A DNA stretch of 61,911 nucleotides from Planctomycetales bacterium (GCA_027449865.1 DAIDKV010000145.1:1-61911); one strand, 5' to 3'; positions 10,321 to 20,735 are shown, counted from the stretch's first letter. The notes: a model not told the origin generated them from the sequence alone. Numbers and translations are program-made.

Positions 10321-12720
10321 TTACTTGTCTTCGGGGGGCAGCGGCGGAAGTTCGATGTTCACGGGCAACGGCGGCAGGTCTTCCGGAGGAGGCGATCCAC
10401 GTCCGGTTCCGGAGCCAGCGGCCGGTTGTCCCGCGGCCCGCATCGCAGAGGCGATGCTCGAGCCGCCTCCTGCTGGGCCAGAGGTCAGTGTCATATCGCC
10501 GGTTGTCCCGCTTCCGGGTCGGGCCGAGGCGATGGCCGGCAAGGCCAGGCCGCCGCTGCCGCCGTTCCGCGAGAGGAACGGCTGGGTCGAGGTCGGCACG
10601 TGCGGCGGGATTGGCGTCGGAGCGGGGCCGAGCGGTCCGACAGGTGCCGGCATCGGCGGGTAGTTCGGGTCCTCGGCGTTTGGCGGCGGGTTCGGCTGCG
10701 TGATGTCGCCGTTGGGCGGACCGACCGGCGGCGCGGGATACTGGGGGCCGTCCGGAGGGATGTGGAACTGCCGGTGGGCTTGCTGGATGTCGCGGGCCTG
10801 AATGTACGCCTTCCTCGGGTGCGGGCCCTCGGCCACGGCGATGTTGTCGTAGGCCAGGAGCGTTCCCTTGGCTTCCTCCAGGGCGACGATCGAGATGTTG
10901 TAGGTCGTCTTGTACTGGGCCTCGGTCGCGACGGCGGTCGCGTACTGGCTGACGGCGTCGAGGAAGCGGTCGATCGTGATTCGACCTTCCTCGTAGTAGG
11001 CCCGCTGAGCGTCGAGCCGCTGCGCGGCAGCGGCTCGGAGCCGTGAAGCCGTCTTGAATTGCTTGTAGTTCGCGTCGATTTCGAGGAAGAACCGGGCGAG
11101 TGAGTGTGTCGTCTGATGGACAACCTGCTGAAGATACGCCTTCGATCGCAGGAGGACCATCTGAGCCGATCGGGCGTTGGCCAGCGGATATCTCATGCCG
11201 AGTGGGGCCTGGAAGGTAAACCCGACCTGCCAGGTAATGAAATTGTTGTAATTGCCCGGGTTCTGATTGAGACCCGCCGCTCGTTCGGCGTTGGCGATGA
11301 CCGGGTTGAGCGACTTGAGGGTTGCTCCCGTCATGACGGCCTCGGCCGTATCGAGCTGCTGCCCAAGGCCGTTAAATTGATAGAGAGCGTTGAGGCTCAA
11401 CTGTGGCAGAAGCTGGTTCCGGGCGATCAGGAGCTGCAATTCCGCGACGCGGACCAGGATCTGTTGCTGGACGATATCCGGCTGAAAACTGAGCATCTGT
11501 GCGACGCTGGAGTCCCAGTCGGGCTCGAGGCGAGCCTCGGTAGGCGGTGTGACGGGGATGATCCGACGATTATCGGCCGGTGGCAATCCAATCAGGTTTC
11601 GGAGCTGCCGCTCGGTCGTGATGACGTCGGAGGTCCGGGTCACGAGGTCGAGGTTGAACTGTTCGAGTCGCTGGGCGGCCTCGGCGACGTCGGCCACGGT
11701 TCCTCGGCCGACGAGGAGTTCGGCCTGCTCACGGTTGTAAATCTCCTGAGCGAGATTGACGGCCCGGTCGGCTGCCCAGAGCTGGACGTGGGCCTGGGCG
11801 AGGTTCCAGTACTGCTGCTCGGTCGATCGAACCTCGGCCATGACCTCGGCCTTGAACCGCCAAACCGCGGCGTCGGCGTTCAGCCGGGCGATCACGATCG
11901 GGGCCCGGTTGGCCTCCAGGCCGACCGGCGGACCGGCCGCCTGACCCGGCAGCGGGGCGCTACCGAGTAACGGCTGGGTCAAGGTGAGCTGAAGGTTCGT
12001 GGTATAAGCCGACGGCCAGACCAGGAACGAACTGTTCTGGTACGACCAGTTGACGTTGTGAACGATCCCCATCAGGCCGCCGGTGGCGTTCCGCTTCGAG
12101 AGTCCGACCTGGTAGGTCAACGAGTCGTTGACCGAGACGATCGGATATCTCGTTCCGGTGAGGCTGAGCGAGCCACCCTGGACGCCGTTATTAAACGGCT
12201 GGATGGCGTTGCCCCAGAGCAGGCTGGTGGTGAAGGCGGTGTCAAAATTCGAGAGTGCGGTGGCGATCTGCGTTTCGAGAATCGCCGGATCGTAGACCGA
12301 CTGAAGTGTTCCTGAACCCAGCGAGCTGGCGACACCGGCGCCCGCTCCGGTATTCAGAGGTGTCGGCTCGAAGCCGCCGACCGGAATGCCCTGGGCACCG
12401 AACGCGATCACACGGACGACTTCCGAATTATCCAGCGCGATCCGGATGGCTTCCGGTAGCGTCATCGGCCAGATCTCGGCAGCCTCTGGATCGTTGGTGG
12501 TCCGGGGTGGGGCCATCTTGGGCATCGACATCGATAGCGAACTGCTCAGGAGGGTGGCCTTCTTGACCTCCGAATCCTCCAAAGCGACCCGTCCCATGTT
12601 GTCATGGGGGACCGGCTTGGATTCGTCGATATAGGGGAGCCTCTGGCATCCGGAGGCGAGGATCCAAGTCGCGAGCAAGGTCGCCCGCGTCCATCGGTTC
12701 CTGCGAACGGTCAATCGCAT
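10321..12720 (-). CDS. TolC-family outer-membrane efflux lipoprotein with proline-rich tail
   Basis: 799 residues from the ATG at 12720, chosen because it opens with a lipoprotein signal: basic start, hydrophobic core, lipobox LASGC with Cys25 as the lipidation site. The middle (about 90-640) has the repeated long helices of outer membrane efflux proteins, with TLPEAIRIALDNS at the start and LRNLIGLPP and RITIDRFLDAVSQYATA further on. Such proteins form the outer channel of tripartite efflux or type I secretion systems. The last ~150 residues are Pro/Gly-rich low complexity, unusual for TolC. No inner-membrane or adaptor partner is adjacent. It is larger than the typical 450-500 residues. Confidence 0.85.
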   Translation of the reverse strand: MRLTVRRNRWTRATLLATWILASGCQRLPYIDESKPVPHDNMGRVALEDSEVKKATLLSSSLSMSMPKMAPPRTTNDPEAAEIWPMTLPEAIRIALDNSEVVRVIAFGAQGIPVGGFEPTPLNTGAGAGVASSLGSGTLQSVYDPAILETQIATALSNFDTAFTTSLLWGNAIQPFNNGVQGGSLSLTGTRYPIVSVNDSLTYQVGLSKRNATGGLMGIVHNVNWSYQNSSFLVWPSAYTTNLQLTLTQPLLGSAPLPGQAAGPPVGLEANRAPIVIARLNADAAVWRFKAEVMAEVRSTEQQYWNLAQAHVQLWAADRAVNLAQEIYNREQAELLVGRGTVADVAEAAQRLEQFNLDLVTRTSDVITTERQLRNLIGLPPADNRRIIPVTPPTEARLEPDWDSSVAQMLSFQPDIVQQQILVRVAELQLLIARNQLLPQLSLNALYQFNGLGQQLDTAEAVMTGATLKSLNPVIANAERAAGLNQNPGNYNNFITWQVGFTFQAPLGMRYPLANARSAQMVLLRSKAYLQQVVHQTTHSLARFFLEIDANYKQFKTASRLRAAAAQRLDAQRAYYEEGRITIDRFLDAVSQYATAVATEAQYKTTYNISIVALEEAKGTLLAYDNIAVAEGPHPRKAYIQARDIQQAHRQFHIPPDGPQYPAPPVGPPNGDITQPNPPPNAEDPNYPPMPAPVGPLGPAPTPIPPHVPTSTQPFLSRNGGSGGLALPAIASARPGSGTTGDMTLTSGPAGGGSSIASAMRAAGQPAAGSGTGRGSPPPEDLPPLPVNIELPPLPPEDK

Positions 12721-13232
12721 GGCCAGCCGTCCTTGACTAAGATCGCCATGTGACGAGAAATGACGCCCGTCGGGCGGGTCGTGCCTCGCCTTCCCTGGCT
12801 CGGCCTCTTCCGTCGCCTGTTGCCGGACCCGCCGCGATCGGGATCGGGCGGATGCATCCTGAATTCGGATGCGGTCCGGCTCCACAACTTGCCGCTCAAC
12901 GCCGGGCTCTTCGGCTGCCGCCAGCCCCCTCGTGAGGCCCCGTGGCGATCCCGCGAAGCTCCCAGACGCCGGGTCGGCGCAACCATGTCCCGTCGATCGA
13001 TATCCTTCGACTTATCGAAGGGAATCGGTAGAATCAGACGTGCGACTTGAAACGATGAGGCGGATTGTATCGATTTTTCTGGTCGAGCCTAGGCCAAAAT
13101 GGACCCATCCCGCGTCTCTCGATGACCTCCCCAGCCTCGTCCGGTCGTCGCTCCATCAAGGGGACGCCCAATGGCCCCATTTTCCCGACGCGATGGCGCA
13201 TTCGATCGAAATCCTCGCCGGGGGCAAGTCGC
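12721..13232. other. Gene-poor stretch between TolC-like and Mpo1-like genes
   Basis: 512 bases without a believable gene; the open frames on both strands lack family features and are compositional. A short perfect hairpin CCTTCGA-CTTA-TCGAAGG lies at 13004-13021. The TolC-like gene's ribosome-binding sequence AAGGACGG (minus strand) is near 12730. It may contain the TolC-gene promoter, which I cannot place. Confidence 0.4.
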
Positions 13233-13580
13233 TCAGGTCGAGGGCGCTGGAGCTCCCACGGTCTGTGGCTCCCGTCCAGCGCGGGGCGTGGGGAACTCGA
13301 CGTACGGCCGGCCGAACTTCTTCTTGAAGTAGATGATCTCGCCTGGGTCGGTTCCTTCCAGCCAGTGGCCGGCGAACTGCAACGCGAATCCCCCGACGAA
13401 CAACCCCAGCGCGAGAAGGAACAGGATCGGCGAAAGCAGGATGAGGTAAATCGGGACGAAGAGTGCCCCCAGAAACGTCGGCGGGATGCCGATCATGTGC
13501 AGAACAAAGCTCGCCGGGTTCGGGTGCCGTTGGAGCCAGTGTCGAACACGCGGATCCGGGGGAAGCGGGGGCTCGATCAT
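13233..13580 (-). CDS. Mpo1-like (DUF962) membrane protein
   Basis: 115 residues from the ATG at 13580; longer upstream frames show no similarity. The pattern is that of the Mpo1/DUF962 family: RHPNPASFVLHMIGIPP near residue 20, two hydrophobic segments (about 35-55 and 56-75) and GGFALQFAGHWLEG. Yeast Mpo1 is an Fe-dependent dioxygenase acting on 2-hydroxy fatty acids; bacterial members are usually annotated only by domain. The His residues in HMIG and FAGH are the likely metal ligands by homology. It is divergent from the isocitrate dehydrogenase gene. Confidence 0.75.
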   Translation of the reverse strand: MIEPPLPPDPRVRHWLQRHPNPASFVLHMIGIPPTFLGALFVPIYLILLSPILFLLALGLFVGGFALQFAGHWLEGTDPGEIIYFKKKFGRPYVEFPTPRAGREPQTVGAPAPST

Positions 13581-13791
13581 CGTACGATGTACCGCAAGGA
13601 GATGGAGAGTGCGACCCAGCCGGGCCGGCGCTGCTTGACGGTGGCCCAGCGCCCGGTTAGCCTGGCGACAATCTGCATACCGACAGGATACCATAACGGG
13701 CCCGACCTGCAATGTTTGCGGTTTCGTCTCGGGTCGAGACGTAGCGCCGCGCCGGGCACCCTCGGCCAAATCCACCGGAGAACCTTGTGCG

Positions 13792-14886
13792 ATGCCGTAC
13801 GACGTCACCCTCATCCGCGGCGATGGAGTGGGTCCCGAACTGGCTGAGGCCACGAGGATGTGCATCGACGCCACCGGCGTCGCCATCAACTGGGACGAGC
13901 AGGACGCGGGCGTCGACATCATGGAGAAGGTCGGCACTCCCATTCCCGACAGTGTGATCGAGTCGTGCCGGAGGACCAAGGTAGCCCTCAAGGCGCCGAT
14001 CACCACGCCGGTCGGGACCGGGTTCCGCAGCGTGAATGTCTATCTTCGCCAGGCGCTGGACCTCTACGCCTGCGTCCGGCCCTGCAAGATCTACAAGGGT
14101 GTTCGGACCTATTACTCGCATATTCCCGTGGATATCGTGATCATCCGCGAGAACACCGAGGACCTCTATTTCGGCTGCGAGTTCGAGCAGGGCAAGCCCG
14201 AAACGGCCGAACTGATCGCCGACATCAAACGGCTCAACGGCAAGGTTGTCCGGCCAGACTCAGGGATCTCGATCAAGGCGATCTCGATCACCGGGACGCG
14301 GCGAATTGTCAAGTATGCCTTTGAGTACGCCCGCAAGAACGGACGGAAGAAGGTGACCTCCGTTCACAAGGCCAACATCCTCAAATACAGCGACGGCCTT
14401 TTCCTTGAGGTGAGCCGAGAGGTCGCCAAGGAGTATCCGGACATCGAGTTCGAGGACCGGATCGTTGACAATATGTGCATGCAGCTTGTGCAGAAGCCCG
14501 AGCAGTACGACGTGCTGGTTCTGCCGAACCTCTACGGTGACATCCTCTCCGACCTCGCCGCCGGTCTGGTCGGCGGGCTTGGCGTCGCGCCGGGGGCGAA
14601 CATCGGCGAGGCCGGCGCCGTCTTCGAGGCGACGCACGGTTCGGCGCCGAAGTACAAGGGTCAATACAAGATGAACCCGACGGCCCTGATCCTTTCGGGC
14701 GTCCTGATGCTCGACCACCTCGGCGAGACTCAGGCGGCGCGTCGTCTGGAGAACGCCGTTGCGAAGGTGATCGAACTGGGTAAGGACGTGACCTACGACA
14801 TGAAGCCGCACCGCGACGACCCGTCGGCTGTGGGGACGCTCGACATGGCGAAGGCGATCATCCGCGCGATGGAAGCCGGGGCTTGA
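13792..14886 (+). CDS. icd: Isocitrate dehydrogenase (isocitrate/isopropylmalate family)
   Basis: 364 residues, one-domain decarboxylating dehydrogenase: [11 protein letters not shown] at the start, [15 protein letters not shown] (substrate loop with the Ser/Asn of isocitrate rather than isopropylmalate enzymes), [10 protein letters not shown], and the metal/cofactor segment [15 protein letters not shown] followed by [12 protein letters not shown]. It oxidises isocitrate to 2-oxoglutarate in the TCA cycle, probably with NAD given its size. Its stop codon overlaps the TTG start of lpxK (TTGA), so the two are translationally coupled. Confidence 0.87.
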   Translation: MPYDVTLIRGDGVGPELAEATRMCIDATGVAINWDEQDAGVDIMEKVGTPIPDSVIESCRRTKVALKAPITTPVGTGFRSVNVYLRQALDLYACVRPCKIYKGVRTYYSHIPVDIVIIRENTEDLYFGCEFEQGKPETAELIADIKRLNGKVVRPDSGISIKAISITGTRRIVKYAFEYARKNGRKKVTSVHKANILKYSDGLFLEVSREVAKEYPDIEFEDRIVDNMCMQLVQKPEQYDVLVLPNLYGDILSDLAAGLVGGLGVAPGANIGEAGAVFEATHGSAPKYKGQYKMNPTALILSGVLMLDHLGETQAARRLENAVAKVIELGKDVTYDMKPHRDDPSAVGTLDMAKAIIRAMEAGA

Positions 14887-15959
14887 GCCGGTCGGGTCAC
14901 GATGCCTACCTCGACCTGATTCGGGGCGAGCGTCCTGGGGTGTTCCCAACGCTCGCCCGTTCGGCGTTATCGGTCGCGACGGTCGGCTACCGGGCGGTTG
15001 TGGGCGTACGTAACCTCGGATATGACCGGGGCTGGCTGGCCGTCCATCGGGCGGAAGTCCCGGTTGTCTCGGTAGGAAACCTCACTGTTGGCGGGACCGG
15101 CAAGACGCCGATGGTGGAGTGGATCGCGCGTTGGTATCGTGGCCGAGGGCGTCGGGTCGCGATCCTGAGTCGAGGCTACGGCCAGACCGCCGGCCTCAAC
15201 GACGAGGGCCGAGTGCTGGAGGAGAATCTGCCCGATGTCCCCCACCTCCAGGACCGCGATCGTTTCGCACTGGCGCGGATCGCTGTTGAGGAGCTGGAAT
15301 CCGAGGTGCTCGTCCTCGACGATGCCTTCCAGCATCGCCGGCTGGCGCGCGATCTCGACATCGTTCTGATCGACGCACTGGAGCCATTCGGAACCGGGCG
15401 ACTCCTGCCTCGAGGGCTGCTTCGAGAGCCGATTGGGTCGCTACGGCGGGCCGATGTCGTCGTTCTCTCGCGAGCTGACCTCATCTCCTCGGCCGATCGT
15501 CGGGCGATCCGGGCCGAAGCCGAGCGTCGAGCAGGGCCGCTTCGGTGGGGGATGGCGCGGCATGAGCCCCGATCCCTCGTCGACTCGGAGGGTCTCGTGC
15601 ATCCGCTTTCTGAAATCGCCGGGGCACGCGTCTCGGCGTTCTGCGGAATCGGCAATCCCGAAGGCTTCCGGCGGACCTTGCTTTCGATCACCAGTGAACT
15701 GGTCGACCTTCGGACATTCCCCGACCATCATCCCTACGACGCGACTGACGTCCGATCGCTGGGCGATTGGGCTGCTTCGACCCGAGCGCAAGTCGTCTTG
15801 ACCACGCAGAAGGATCTGGTAAAGCTGCGATGCAATGAGATCGGTCCGTCGCCGCTTCGAGCCCTGGCGATCGGACTGGATTTGATCGAAGGCGCGGAAG
15901 CCATGGAAGAAGCCCTGGCCCGGTTGGTGGCGACGACGATCTCGCCCGTCGCTGGCTGA
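14883..15959 (+). CDS. lpxK: Tetraacyldisaccharide 4'-kinase
   Basis: 358-residue LpxK, the inner-membrane kinase that adds the 4'-phosphate to the lipid A precursor. P-loop in [15 protein letters not shown] (about residues 62-76), then LSRGYG, a [19 protein letters not shown] block (family hallmark) and DHHPY near the C terminus. The start is TTG at 14883, overlapping the preceding stop by TTGA; no ATG gives a complete N terminus. It opens the lipid A/LPS block that runs to about 24 kb and is direct evidence for a lipid A-containing outer membrane. Confidence 0.93.
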   Translation: MSRSGHDAYLDLIRGERPGVFPTLARSALSVATVGYRAVVGVRNLGYDRGWLAVHRAEVPVVSVGNLTVGGTGKTPMVEWIARWYRGRGRRVAILSRGYGQTAGLNDEGRVLEENLPDVPHLQDRDRFALARIAVEELESEVLVLDDAFQHRRLARDLDIVLIDALEPFGTGRLLPRGLLREPIGSLRRADVVVLSRADLISSADRRAIRAEAERRAGPLRWGMARHEPRSLVDSEGLVHPLSEIAGARVSAFCGIGNPEGFRRTLLSITSELVDLRTFPDHHPYDATDVRSLGDWAASTRAQVVLTTQKDLVKLRCNEIGPSPLRALAIGLDLIEGAEAMEEALARLVATTISPVAG

Positions 15960-16073
15960 ACCAATAAGACGAGGATATGCCGTGAGCGCGAATGGATTCG
16001 CCGCCAGTCCCCACGGAGCTACCTCCTCTCGCCAAATCCAAATGAGCGCTCATCAGGCGCTGGGCGGGATCGT

Positions 16074-17111
16074 ATGAAGATCGTCGTCTTTTGCCCAAGC
16101 TTCATCGGCGATACCGTGATGGCAACGCCGACCTTCCGCGCCCTCTCTCGCGGGTTTCCCAAGGCGAGGATGACCGCCGTGGCCCGCCCCGGCGCCTGTG
16201 CGACGCTCGACGGAACCGACTGGTTCGCCGATCGGATCACCTATCACCACCGATCGAAGACACGGGAGCATCGAACACTCGCTGTGCTGCACCGGCTCCG
16301 TCGAGAGCGATTTGACGTGGCTGTGATCCTGCCCAACTCGTACCGTTCCGGCCTGCTCGCGTTCTTCGCGGCGATTCCCCGTCGCGTCGGATACGAGCGA
16401 CACGGTCGGGGTATCTTGCTGACTGATGTCCTGCATCACCCCGAGGATGGTGGGGGACGTCGGCTCCCGACACCGATTGTCGACGCCTACCTGAAGCTGG
16501 CACGGCACCTGGGTTGCCCGGTCGATTCCAATCGGCTCGAGCTGGCGACGACGGATGCCGACGAGACTGCGGCCGATCGCGCCTGGTCCCGACTTGGTCT
16601 CCAGGGCGGCGCCCCGGTCGTTTGCCTGAATACGGGAGGGGCTTTCGGTCCGGCCAAGAACTGGCCGCTTGGGCATTTCGTGGAGCTCGCTCACCAACTG
16701 GTGCAACAGTCGGGAACGCGCGTTCTCGTGCTCTGCGGGCCGAGCGAACGCGATTCCGCCCGGCAGATCGCGACCGATGCCGCACATGAGCGGGTCGTCA
16801 GCCTGGCCGATGAGGAACTCGGAATCGGACTGACCAAGGCGTGCGTCCGTCGGGCCTCGCTGCTCATCACCACCGACTCGGGCCCGCGTCACTTCGCCGC
16901 CGCCTTCGGAACTCCGGTCGTCACCCTCTTCGGGCCGACGCACATCGCCTGGACCCGGACTCATCATCCGCTTGCCTGGCACATCCGGCATCCCGTTCCT
17001 TGCGGTCCCTGCCAGCGGCCGAGTTGCCCGGAGGGACACCACAAATGCATGAAGGACTTGAAGTCCGACGAAGTCTATCGGATCGCCGAACGGATCGTCG
17101 GAGGACGTTGA
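16074..17111 (+). CDS. waaF: LPS heptosyltransferase II-like glycosyltransferase (GT9)
   Basis: 345 residues, GT9 family. It begins MKIVVFCPSFIGDTVMATP, the start of ADP-heptose:LPS heptosyltransferases, has LNTGGAFGPAKNWP in the middle, the acceptor/donor stretch TTDSGPRHFAAAFGTPVVTLFG, and a C-terminal cysteine-rich PCGPCQRPSCPEGHHKCM typical of WaaF. It would transfer heptose to the inner LPS core at the cytoplasmic face of the inner membrane. ATG at 16074; 114 bases after lpxK. That the sugar is heptose is family inference. Confidence 0.88.
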   Translation: MKIVVFCPSFIGDTVMATPTFRALSRGFPKARMTAVARPGACATLDGTDWFADRITYHHRSKTREHRTLAVLHRLRRERFDVAVILPNSYRSGLLAFFAAIPRRVGYERHGRGILLTDVLHHPEDGGGRRLPTPIVDAYLKLARHLGCPVDSNRLELATTDADETAADRAWSRLGLQGGAPVVCLNTGGAFGPAKNWPLGHFVELAHQLVQQSGTRVLVLCGPSERDSARQIATDAAHERVVSLADEELGIGLTKACVRRASLLITTDSGPRHFAAAFGTPVVTLFGPTHIAWTRTHHPLAWHIRHPVPCGPCQRPSCPEGHHKCMKDLKSDEVYRIAERIVGGR

Positions 17112-17133
17112 AGGGCGGAAGGAGCCGGCGAAG

Positions 17134-18051
17134 ATGGCATCCTGGCTTCTGACGGGCGGGAACGGATTCCTCGGGAAACACGTCCTTGACCTGCTCGCAC
17201 GCACTCCCGGGACCGACTTTTTCACGATCGGCCGACGTCGCCCCGCCGGCCTGGCGAAGGACCGCTTCATCGAGGCGGACCTCTCGGATTTCGAGGCGAT
17301 TCGCTCCGGCCTGAGTGGCTTTGCGGCTGACTTCGTGATTCACACCGCCGGGAAAACACCGCCCGCCTCCGATGAGGATCTGTACCGCGCGAACTTCGAT
17401 GCAACCCGTAATCTCCTGGCCGCCCTGCGAGCGATCGGCCATCCCATGCGAGTTGTCCTCTCAGGCTCGGCGGCGGAGCTTGGCCCGGTCGAGGAATCCC
17501 GGCTCCCGGTGGATGAGGATTACCCGGCCAGCCCCGACAACGTCTACGGCCGGTCCAAGTGGATGGCGACGCGAATCGGGCTCGCCGAGGAACCTCCACT
17601 TCAGGTGGTCGCGGCCCGGATCTTCAATCCAATCGGGCCGGGGACACCCTCGAACCAGGCCCTCGGGGCGTTCGCTGCCCGGCTCGCCACGAGCGGTCCC
17701 GAACCCATCGACCTTCCCGTCGGTGATCTGAAAGCTCGTCGGGATTTCGTGGATGTTCGCGACGTCGCGGCGGCGCTCATCGCCCTCGCCCGAAAGGGAC
17801 GACCCGGCCATCTCTATCACGTGGGAACTGGCCGATCGCGAACCGTCGCTGAAGGGCTCGACCTTCTGATCGCGATGAGTGGACGATCGGTGAACGTTCG
17901 CGAAGATCCTGCACTGGTTCGACGGACCGGGCCGGCCGATTCGCGCGCTGAGATCCGAAAAATCGTTCACGAGACGGGGTGGGAGCCGAGGATCCCATTC
18001 GAGGAGAGCCTGCGTGCCCTCTGGTACGCGGTGAAGACTCGCCCCTCCTGA
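17134..18051 (+). CDS. NAD-dependent sugar epimerase/dehydratase (extended SDR)
   Basis: 305 residues. NAD-binding TGGNGFLGKHV (7-17), catalytic Ser112 in LSGSAAE, and YxxxK as Tyr138-Lys142 in YGRSK; ARIFNPIGPG and RRDFVDVRDVA are the substrate-side motifs of GDP/UDP-sugar dehydratases and epimerases. It makes or modifies a nucleotide sugar, presumably for the surrounding LPS genes. ATG 17134 follows GGAAGGAG. The exact sugar (GDP-mannose, ADP-heptose or UDP-sugar) cannot be told. It lies 22 bases after waaF. Confidence 0.85.
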   Translation: MASWLLTGGNGFLGKHVLDLLARTPGTDFFTIGRRRPAGLAKDRFIEADLSDFEAIRSGLSGFAADFVIHTAGKTPPASDEDLYRANFDATRNLLAALRAIGHPMRVVLSGSAAELGPVEESRLPVDEDYPASPDNVYGRSKWMATRIGLAEEPPLQVVAARIFNPIGPGTPSNQALGAFAARLATSGPEPIDLPVGDLKARRDFVDVRDVAAALIALARKGRPGHLYHVGTGRSRTVAEGLDLLIAMSGRSVNVREDPALVRRTGPADSRAEIRKIVHETGWEPRIPFEESLRALWYAVKTRPS

Positions 18052-18164
18052 CATCCCCAGGCCGCCTCGCCTCTCGATCGCTTGCCATTGACCGCATCAA
18101 GCGAGCCTTTATATTACCGGGACGCTGTATCCCGAGGCGTGGCCCGGGATCATGGAGGATCGAG

Positions 18165-19772
18165 ATGGCCGATCGAAGGAGTCTTCTGGCGATCGTCCTG
18201 CTGGCGGCAGCACTACACGCTGTCGGGATCGCGCGGACACTCGTCCCGGCCCAGGACGGCCTGAAGCTCATCCGGTTCGCCCGCCAGTTCCAGAACGACC
18301 CCTGGGCTGATGTGATCCGGGGTGCCGATGTCCATCCGCTCTACCCGGCCCTGATCGCGATCGCCGAGCCGGTCGTCGCGCGAGCCGTCGGCGAGGGGCC
18401 TGATGCCTGGCGGCTCTCGGCGCAAATCATCGCGACCATGGCCTCGCTCGCGCTACTCGTCCCGATCTATTTCCTCACCGAGGGCCTGTTTGACAGCCGG
18501 ATCGCCTTTCTGGCGGCCGGTTTGCTGGCGCTCCTGCCAAGGATCGCCGAGGTCGGGCACGAGACGCTTGCCGATAGCATGGGTCTCTGCGCCACGTTCA
18601 CCGCGCTCTGGCTGGCGGCTCAGGCGCTCAACAGAGGCGACCGGCGGATCGGTGCGGCCTCGGGTTTCTTCACGGCGATCGGATATCTGGCGAGGCCCGA
18701 GGTCATCCTCGTCCCGATCGCTATCGGGTTGACCTGGACCATCGATCGCCTTCGCCCAACCAGAAATGCTCGGCCCCGGGCCATCGGCACGCTCGCGATG
18801 ATAATGCTTCTTCCGGCGGTTGCGGTCATCGGATATGCGGGGATCAAGGGACAAATCTCCGAGAAACTCTCAATTCGAGCGGCGGCTGGACTTGGTCCGC
18901 AATTCCTCCTGAAGCGGAATGTCCCACAGCCTTTGCCGTCAGGACTCAACGACCCGACTCTCGACTTCTCGGCCAAGGAAGAATCCGACCACATCGCGAT
19001 TCGAGGCGTCGGCGAGGCCGCGCGGAGAGTCTTCGGACGCTGGTGGGAAGGGCTCGTCTGGTACTTCGCCGTGATGACAGTTTGGGGTCTTGCCCGCCGT
19101 CGAGAGATCCGAGCGATGCTCGCGGGAAACCGAAGCGCAATAGTTTTGGGGATTGAGGGGCGCTTGCTGGGAACATTCGCTCTGATCGACGCGGTCGCAC
19201 TCCTTCGCCACAGTGCGACGCTCGGATATCTTTCGGGGCGGCACGTACTTCCGCTGGTTGTGGCTTCCATCCCCTGGGCGGCCGGTGGAGCCTATATCTG
19301 CTGGCGGCGGATCGGCGAGCTGATGCGTCTGAGCCCCCGGACGATGGGCTTCGGCCGGATGGTTCCGTTTGGTATGGCTCTCCTGCTCTGCATCGGGGCA
19401 CAATTGAACCCGACACATAGTCGTCACCTGAGCCGATGGGGGCACTGGTCGGCGGGGCGTTGGCTCTCCGCGCACGCAGCGCCCGGGGAAGAGGTGCTCG
19501 ATACACGAGGTTGGGCCCGGTTCATCTCGGGCCTGCCGGGATACGACTACTGGCACATCCGCCAGGCGCTGACCGACGCACACCTCAGCTACATCCTCGT
19601 CGAGCTGGACGAGCTGGAGGCGAAAAGCGCGAGGGCCAGGACGCTACGATCCCTGCTCGCCTTTGCCGCGACGCCGATCGAGGAATTCCCCGCCGGACCG
19701 GCCGACCCGAGGCCCGCGGTCCGGATCTACCGATACCGACGCCCCGCCTCTTGGGAAGGATTCACCCGTTGA
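18165..19772 (+). CDS. GT39-type membrane glycosyltransferase
   Basis: 535 residues starting at ATG 18165 after GGAGGAT. A polytopic membrane protein with many hydrophobic segments and the dolichyl-phosphate-mannose/ArnT-like layout: an early loop ending GADVHPLYPALIA, where these enzymes carry an HP(L/F)YP motif, and a soluble C-terminal part (about 420-535). Such enzymes take a sugar from a polyprenyl phosphate on the periplasmic side and add it to lipid or protein. Its place between the epimerase and the LPS kinase suggests core or lipid A decoration. The stop overlaps the next start (TTGA). Confidence 0.8.
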   Translation: MADRRSLLAIVLLAAALHAVGIARTLVPAQDGLKLIRFARQFQNDPWADVIRGADVHPLYPALIAIAEPVVARAVGEGPDAWRLSAQIIATMASLALLVPIYFLTEGLFDSRIAFLAAGLLALLPRIAEVGHETLADSMGLCATFTALWLAAQALNRGDRRIGAASGFFTAIGYLARPEVILVPIAIGLTWTIDRLRPTRNARPRAIGTLAMIMLLPAVAVIGYAGIKGQISEKLSIRAAAGLGPQFLLKRNVPQPLPSGLNDPTLDFSAKEESDHIAIRGVGEAARRVFGRWWEGLVWYFAVMTVWGLARRREIRAMLAGNRSAIVLGIEGRLLGTFALIDAVALLRHSATLGYLSGRHVLPLVVASIPWAAGGAYICWRRIGELMRLSPRTMGFGRMVPFGMALLLCIGAQLNPTHSRHLSRWGHWSAGRWLSAHAAPGEEVLDTRGWARFISGLPGYDYWHIRQALTDAHLSYILVELDELEAKSARARTLRSLLAFAATPIEEFPAGPADPRPAVRIYRYRRPASWEGFTR

Positions 19773-20641
19773 ACTACGGAACTCTCTGGCAACGCTGGGA
19801 GCGCGGGGTCCGCTGGACCTGGATCGATCGTCGATATCGCAACGCCCTCCCGACGGATCTCGAATCGGTCGTGATGACCCTGGAGACACCCGACCGTTTG
19901 CACGTCAAGCAGGGCCGCTCGACGGCGAGGGTCCGGTTCGACGCGGGACGATCCATGGAAGGTGAGCAAGCGGTTTCCGTCTATCTCAAGCGGCACCATC
20001 GGCTTCCTCGAATCGCCGGGCTAGCCGCGACGATCCACCCAACCGGCCGGCACTCGCCCGCCGCCGAGGAATGGGCTCATCTGGAGCGGGCTCGTGCCCT
20101 CGGGATCGAAGTGCCCGATGTTGTCGCCGCTGGCGAACAGATCGGGCCGAGAGGCGAGTTGACCAGCTTCCTCATGGTCGCCGAATTGACCGGCTGCGAG
20201 GCGCTCCACGAGGCCATCCCCGCGCTCCGATCGCGTATGGAGCCTCAAGCCTTCGATCAACTCAAGCGGCGGATCATCGGCGAGATGGCCCGAATCGCCG
20301 CGGTCCTCCACGGGGCCAGACTCTTCCACAAGGATCTTTATCTCTGCCACTTTTTCCTGGATCGCGAGCGGCTCGCCCACAACCCGCGCGACCTTCGCCT
20401 GGTCCTCATCGACCTGCACCGATTGACCTCAGCGCGGGCGTGGCCGGCCTGGCTTCGTTGGAAGGACCTCGGCCAGTTGCTGTTTTCGACCTTCGATGTC
20501 GATGGAATCGACGACCGCGATCGACTCCGCTTCTGGCGGTTGTACTGTCGCCGATGCGGATTGTGGTGGCCGGAGTGGCAGGGGCGGATCGCCAGGATCC
20601 GGGCATCGCGATATCGGGCTCACAACCGGAACCCACGTTGA
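19769..20641 (+). CDS. waaP: LPS core heptose kinase-like protein (WaaP/RfaP family)
   Basis: 290 residues. Start TTG at 19769 overlaps the preceding TGA and follows GGAAGGA; longer frames lie inside the upstream gene. Kinase-like features: VYLKRHH (Lys74), the catalytic loop HKDLYLCHFFL (187-197), close to the HRDCYICHFLL of WaaP, and LVLIDLHRL (211-219), the metal-binding stretch matching IDLHR of WaaP. It would phosphorylate an inner-core heptose using ATP. With waaF and a WaaG-like gene flanking, this is the classic inner-core set. Confidence 0.82.
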   Translation: MNYGTLWQRWERGVRWTWIDRRYRNALPTDLESVVMTLETPDRLHVKQGRSTARVRFDAGRSMEGEQAVSVYLKRHHRLPRIAGLAATIHPTGRHSPAAEEWAHLERARALGIEVPDVVAAGEQIGPRGELTSFLMVAELTGCEALHEAIPALRSRMEPQAFDQLKRRIIGEMARIAAVLHGARLFHKDLYLCHFFLDRERLAHNPRDLRLVLIDLHRLTSARAWPAWLRWKDLGQLLFSTFDVDGIDDRDRLRFWRLYCRRCGLWWPEWQGRIARIRASRYRAHNRNPR

Positions 20642-20735
20642 GAAGCGCAAGGCCGTTTGTCTCCAGTCCAACGGTCCACGGAAGCGATATTTCGAGGATA
20701 ACAGGATCGTCGAAGCAGAGTTAAGGACGGAACCG

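Noticed and set aside
12760-13050. Plus-strand ORF of 96 codons in the TolC-Mpo1 gap
   Set aside because: Arg/Pro-rich composition with no domain and no ribosome-binding site of note.
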